Assembly: GCA_030062745.1 (NCBI GenBank)
Contig: CP099840.1
Location: 11,608,437 to 11,672,436, forward strand
Length of the DNA: 64,000 nucleotides
From: Capitulum mitella
Lineage: Eukaryota; Arthropoda; Thecostraca; Pollicipedomorpha; Pollicipedidae
Direction: 5' to 3'
Shown here: positions 61,401 through 64,000 of the stretch, piece after piece
Position numbering within the stretch: position 1 is the first letter of the stretch
Layout of the letters: each line of letters begins with the position of its first letter
The notes under the pieces: generated by a model
Database searches by the model: none
What the model was told of the DNA's origin: nothing
Seen by the model: only the letters and a program-made list of their open reading frames with translations
Translations under genes and position numbers: made by a program

Positions 61401-63544
61401 TGCAAATGTAACGGCCACGCGTCGCTCTGCGTGCCGAGCACGAGCGAGTCTGGCGAGGAGCGGCTGGTGTGCCAGTGCCAGCACAACACGGCCGGGCCGG
61501 ACTGCGAGCGCTGCCTGCCCTTCTACAACGACGTGCCGTGGCGACGCGCCACGCCCGACGACGCCAGCGAGTGCAAGGGTGAGCCGACGGCCGGCCGCGA
61601 GCTGCGGCCGAGCGGCGGCGACGCCGGGCCGGCCTGGCTGGCTGGTGCGCGGCGCCAGTCGGAGGTGTTGGGTCTGTCCTCTTTGTAGAGGGAGGGGTTG
61701 TTTTTTAGAATGTGGGGTTGATTGGTGTGAACACGGGCTCATCCCGCAGGACACAAACCCGACTCGTGTATGTTTTTTTAGGGGGGGAGGAAGTTCTGCT
61801 ATGCTCTGGAGCCGATAACGAAGATGGTGCGTGCGTGATAAGCCCGATGTTAATTGTATAAATGCTTAAAATTGGGTCCGATTGCTCCGGTGATTAGTTT
61901 GTTGGTGTGGTATGCGGGCTCAGTTGGATCAAAGGCAGTCACGAATGCTAGCCATAAATTAATTGATTTCTTTATGCATCGGACTGCAACATCGTAGAAC
62001 ACTGCCTCTATGTCTCGGCACTGTGCTCTGCCCTTTCGTCCTCGTCTGAGTTCGTTACGTTTGGTAACAATTTTAGTCGGCACAACAGACCACTCCGTTA
62101 TTGCTTGCCGACCGTGAAGTGAAAGTAACTGACAAGGCGTGATCATGTCTCCGTTCTTTACTTTTGGCGAAATCCCCTTCCCTAAATGGACTTTAATCCG
62201 AAGCAAACTGTTTGCACCTTGCTCAAAGCTGGCACCTCGTGCCTTGATCCCATTCAGATACGTATTAGCCATCTTAAATCATTTGTCTCTTGGCAGCCTG
62301 CAACTGCAACGGTTATTCGAACCGCTGTTTCTTCGACAAGGAACTTTTTGACAGAACGGGCCACGGCGGCCACTGCACAGACTGCATCGCCAACAGGTGA
62401 GGGGACAAGCGCCGAACAAACAAAACAGAACGTACCTCAGAAGCCATCAGCTGCGGGAATCCCCAATATGCTTTGATTGGCCAGATGACATGGACGTGAT
62501 CGGAACAGGGAATATAGCCAAAATTCCTGGAACATGTGATGGCAACAGACATTACTGTCGGCAGACAGTAATGTCTGCCGACCACGTATCGCGATTTGTA
62601 CGCCCTATTGCAACTGTGTACAGGTGGCACCTTCGCGCGGGCTTTGCCGGCGCTTCGGATAACCAGGAAACTGCATTTAGAACGGAAAAATGTGATCACG
62701 GCTTTCAAATCACTACGTTTTTGCTTTGCTGAGAACTTGGCGGCCCGCTTAACTGGACGTGACAGTCCGCGATAAACCGCGCCATCTGTGTAGTTTTTGT
62801 TTTGCATCCGTCTAATGGCGCTCTCCTTTTTTGGAGGGCACTGAAATAGCACCGGCATAATCGCTTCCTCAAAAGCAGCGGTCAGCCGACCCGGCTGGCG
62901 CCGTGCCTCGTCTCCGTTGGTGCCGGCGGGGCTCGTTGTACACAAAAGGCGGTGATTACTCGACCGCGAGATCGGATTGCGGTTGTCGCTTCAGAGACGG
63001 CGTCAACTGCGAGCGGTGTCAGGAGAACCACTACGAGAGGGAGGACGGCTACTGCATCCCCTGCGACTGCAATCCTGAGGGTGAGAGCGCCGCGAGAACT
63101 CACACTCTATCATCGCCGGCGGGCAGGCGGGATCATTCGAGGCTTTTTGAGTTTGGCGTCACCAGGTGTGGAACGCGGTGCTTGTCGCTGTTCGTGGCCA
63201 TACTTTGCTGCGGCCAAAATATAGTGTTCAGGTTGAAAAGATATCGCACTGAGGTCCGAGAGTTGCCACTAATTTGCGGCGACGCGAATTTGTAGCTGAT
63301 TCTGTGGATCAGCCTAACATTTGCCTGTCGCCAATTGTCGTATACATATGCATCGCACTGATCGGTGGGTCAGCATTTAATGCAACATATGAGATCACTG
63401 CCATAAATAGTTCTTAATGCCATCGCGCCTTCAGGTTCCCGCAGTCTGCAATGCAACATCAACGGCAAATGCTCGTGCAAGCCGGGAGTTGGCGGTGACA
63501 AATGCGACCGCTGCGAGAGGAACTTCTACGACTTCTCGTCTCAG
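43462..63544 (+). CDS. LanB2: Laminin subunit gamma (LanB2/LAMC1 type), N-terminal part
   Basis: Secreted basement-membrane protein; the LN domain drives laminin network assembly (family knowledge). Exons read: 43462-43590, 50214-50353, 51331-51452, 59782-59899, 60749-61059, 61396-61578, 62297-62396, 62995-63080, 63435-63544; phases close to 433 codons, and the gene runs off the window (gamma-1 chains are about 1600 residues). Signal peptide [22 protein letters not shown] domain to about residue 273 with [37 protein letters not shown] and [14 protein letters not shown]; then LE modules [24 protein letters not shown] and [21 protein letters not shown] and [14 protein letters not shown] are gamma-type rather than netrin or beta. 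The start ATG lies between the CpG-rich leader and the signal peptide. Bases 63545-64000 appear intronic. Confidence 0.96.
44479..44550. repeat. TTCTTATATA decamer tract
   Basis: About six imperfect copies of a 10-base TTCTTATATA/ATTCTTATAT unit. Confidence 0.85.
49836..50213. repeat. 72-bp minisatellite, 5 copies, ending at the laminin gamma exon 2 acceptor
   Basis: Copies start TTCTGTTCACCTCAGTTCCG at about 49836, 49912, 49985, 50057 and 50129. Inner copies end in CCATTTCCGCAG-like blocks, that is, pyrimidine tract plus AG. The last copy diverges into the true acceptor GTTCGGCCCGCAG (50213). Confidence 0.87.
50214..61059 (+). CDS. LanB2: Laminin gamma LN domain exons
   Basis: Exons 50214-50353, 51331-51452, 59782-59899 and 60749-61059, split by an 8.3-kb intron (51453-59781). 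Cysteines, WWQS, the aromatic YQYYS joint (AG from 59899 plus C from 60749 gives Ser) and [30 protein letters not shown] are all present, so the domain is complete and should fold. Confidence 0.94.
51942..52153. repeat. 10-bp tandem array (ACCTCTGYGG)
   Basis: About 21 copies of a decamer such as ACCTCTGTGG, ACCTCTGCGG, ACCTCGGCGG, with two small phase slips near 52100. Confidence 0.9.
54376..54850. repeat. ~60-bp GC-rich minisatellite
   Basis: About eight units with GAATACCCGGCCGGTCAGTC, GGCGCCGAATCCAGGCGGAC and GGAGCCGACAGGACGGCCG; some units are shortened or lack the GAATACC part. Confidence 0.9.
55604..56330. repeat. 24-bp minisatellite in the laminin gamma intron
   Basis: About 30 units of CTGACCGGCCCCGGCACCCT plus CTCA, edges more diverged. 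The 24-bp unit keeps Pro/Gly/Val/Ser repeats open on the minus strand; this is not a gene. Confidence 0.93.
61396..63544 (+). CDS. LanB2: Laminin gamma LE (EGF-like) modules 1-3
   Basis: Exons 61396-61578 (LE1, with [20 protein letters not shown]), 62297-62396 and 62995-63080 (LE2, with [11 protein letters not shown] and [12 protein letters not shown]), and 63435-63544 (LE3, [20 protein letters not shown]). Cysteine spacing is that of eight-cysteine LE repeats. LE3 is cut by the window after FSSQ (phase 0). A CAG at about 63937-63939 is followed by CQSCSICLDIRP, which does not look like laminin, so I did not extend. Confidence 0.92.
62546..62577. repeat. Perfect 14-bp inverted repeat in a laminin gamma intron
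   Basis: CAGACATTACTGTC, spacer GGCA, GACAGTAATGTCTG, between exons 62297-62396 and 62995-63080. Confidence 0.9.
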
Positions 63545-64000
63545 GTGGGCGGCCCGATCTCTGCGGGCGCCGACGGCTGCGGCCCGTCTTGGGCCCGCGG
63601 CCGAACGCTCTGCTCCGGCTGCTGGCCGTGCCGGCGTCCGAACACGTGAACTGTCCCATTCGTAACCGCCCAAACGGGTGGGGTGACTAACCTGTGCCCT
63701 ATTGCGGAACCAGTGAACAGGTGTTAAGAGTCTTGGGCACGATAATCCATTGTTGTGACATTTTTTGTCGTCTTGGGTTGCGCCAGGCGTTACTGCCGCG
63801 AGAGACATCTGTGTCGAAACGCTTTTGGTAATAGATGGCGCTACTCGCTCAGAAGGGCGTCCCCGAAGCCTAAAACTGCCCGTGGTTCACACGTGTGTTC
63901 ACACAAACTTTGCTAACTCCTGTTTATTTATATCCCAGTGTCAGAGCTGCTCAATATGTCTCGACATTCGTCCGTTCCTCATTCCACCTGCCTGTGACGT

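Noticed and set aside
43462-63544. Netrin as identity of the LN-domain gene
   Set aside because: The signatures [19 protein letters not shown] and DDVPWRRAT-like LE1 wording are laminin gamma, and LE2 has the gamma RTGHGGHC block.
63937-64000. Possible next laminin exon after a CAG at the window end
   Set aside because: The peptide in phase 0 (CQSCSICLDIRP) does not fit an LE module, so the last 460 bases are treated as intron.

Overview
The window is arthropod nuclear DNA: intron-rich, about two thirds GC over most of its length, and full of minisatellites and small DNA transposons. The proteins I can read resemble pancrustacean homologues recalled from memory (fly-like SWS and LanB2 wording). 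A crustacean such as a barnacle would fit, but the species is an inference. Four protein-coding genes lie head to tail on the + strand. I found no tRNA, rRNA or CRISPR.

Layout. (1) 320-17430: 3' part of the neuropathy target esterase / Swiss cheese phospholipase gene (sws, PNPLA6/7 family), 20 coding exons per transcript plus one duplicated exon; the N-terminus lies upstream of the window. (2) 19991-25882: complete mitochondrial ATP synthase alpha subunit (7 exons, 555 aa). (3) 28185-30567: complete SURF1, a cytochrome c oxidase assembly factor (5 exons, 292 aa). (4) 43462-63544 and beyond: 5' part of a laminin gamma chain gene (LanB2/LAMC1 type), with signal peptide, complete LN domain and the first three LE modules. 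Every exon was placed by reading GT-AG borders (one GC-AG), checking that phases close, and matching the peptide to the family.

Between and inside the genes are: a piggyBac-like TTAA-flanked element (4905-6120); several hAT-like non-autonomous elements whose ends resemble CAGGGGCGTAGCC, one of them 2.7 kb with a perfect 8-bp target duplication (34621-37318); a decayed minus-strand transposase-like gene (38187-40290); and many tandem arrays.

The most interesting signals are: (a) two mutually compatible 117-bp versions of the sws exon that carries the catalytic aspartate (10740-10856 and 14481-14597), ending in DGG or DGC; (b) a recurring pattern in which the 3' end of an intron, often with the splice acceptor itself, is tandemly duplicated. 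This is seen at eight acceptors in all four genes. It leaves decoy acceptors, one of which would insert 16 codons in frame, and in two cases dead partial exon copies.

sws and laminin gamma act in membrane lipid turnover and basement membrane, and ATP synthase alpha and SURF1 both act in the mitochondrial inner membrane. Nothing suggests that the four genes form a functional cluster; co-location looks incidental.
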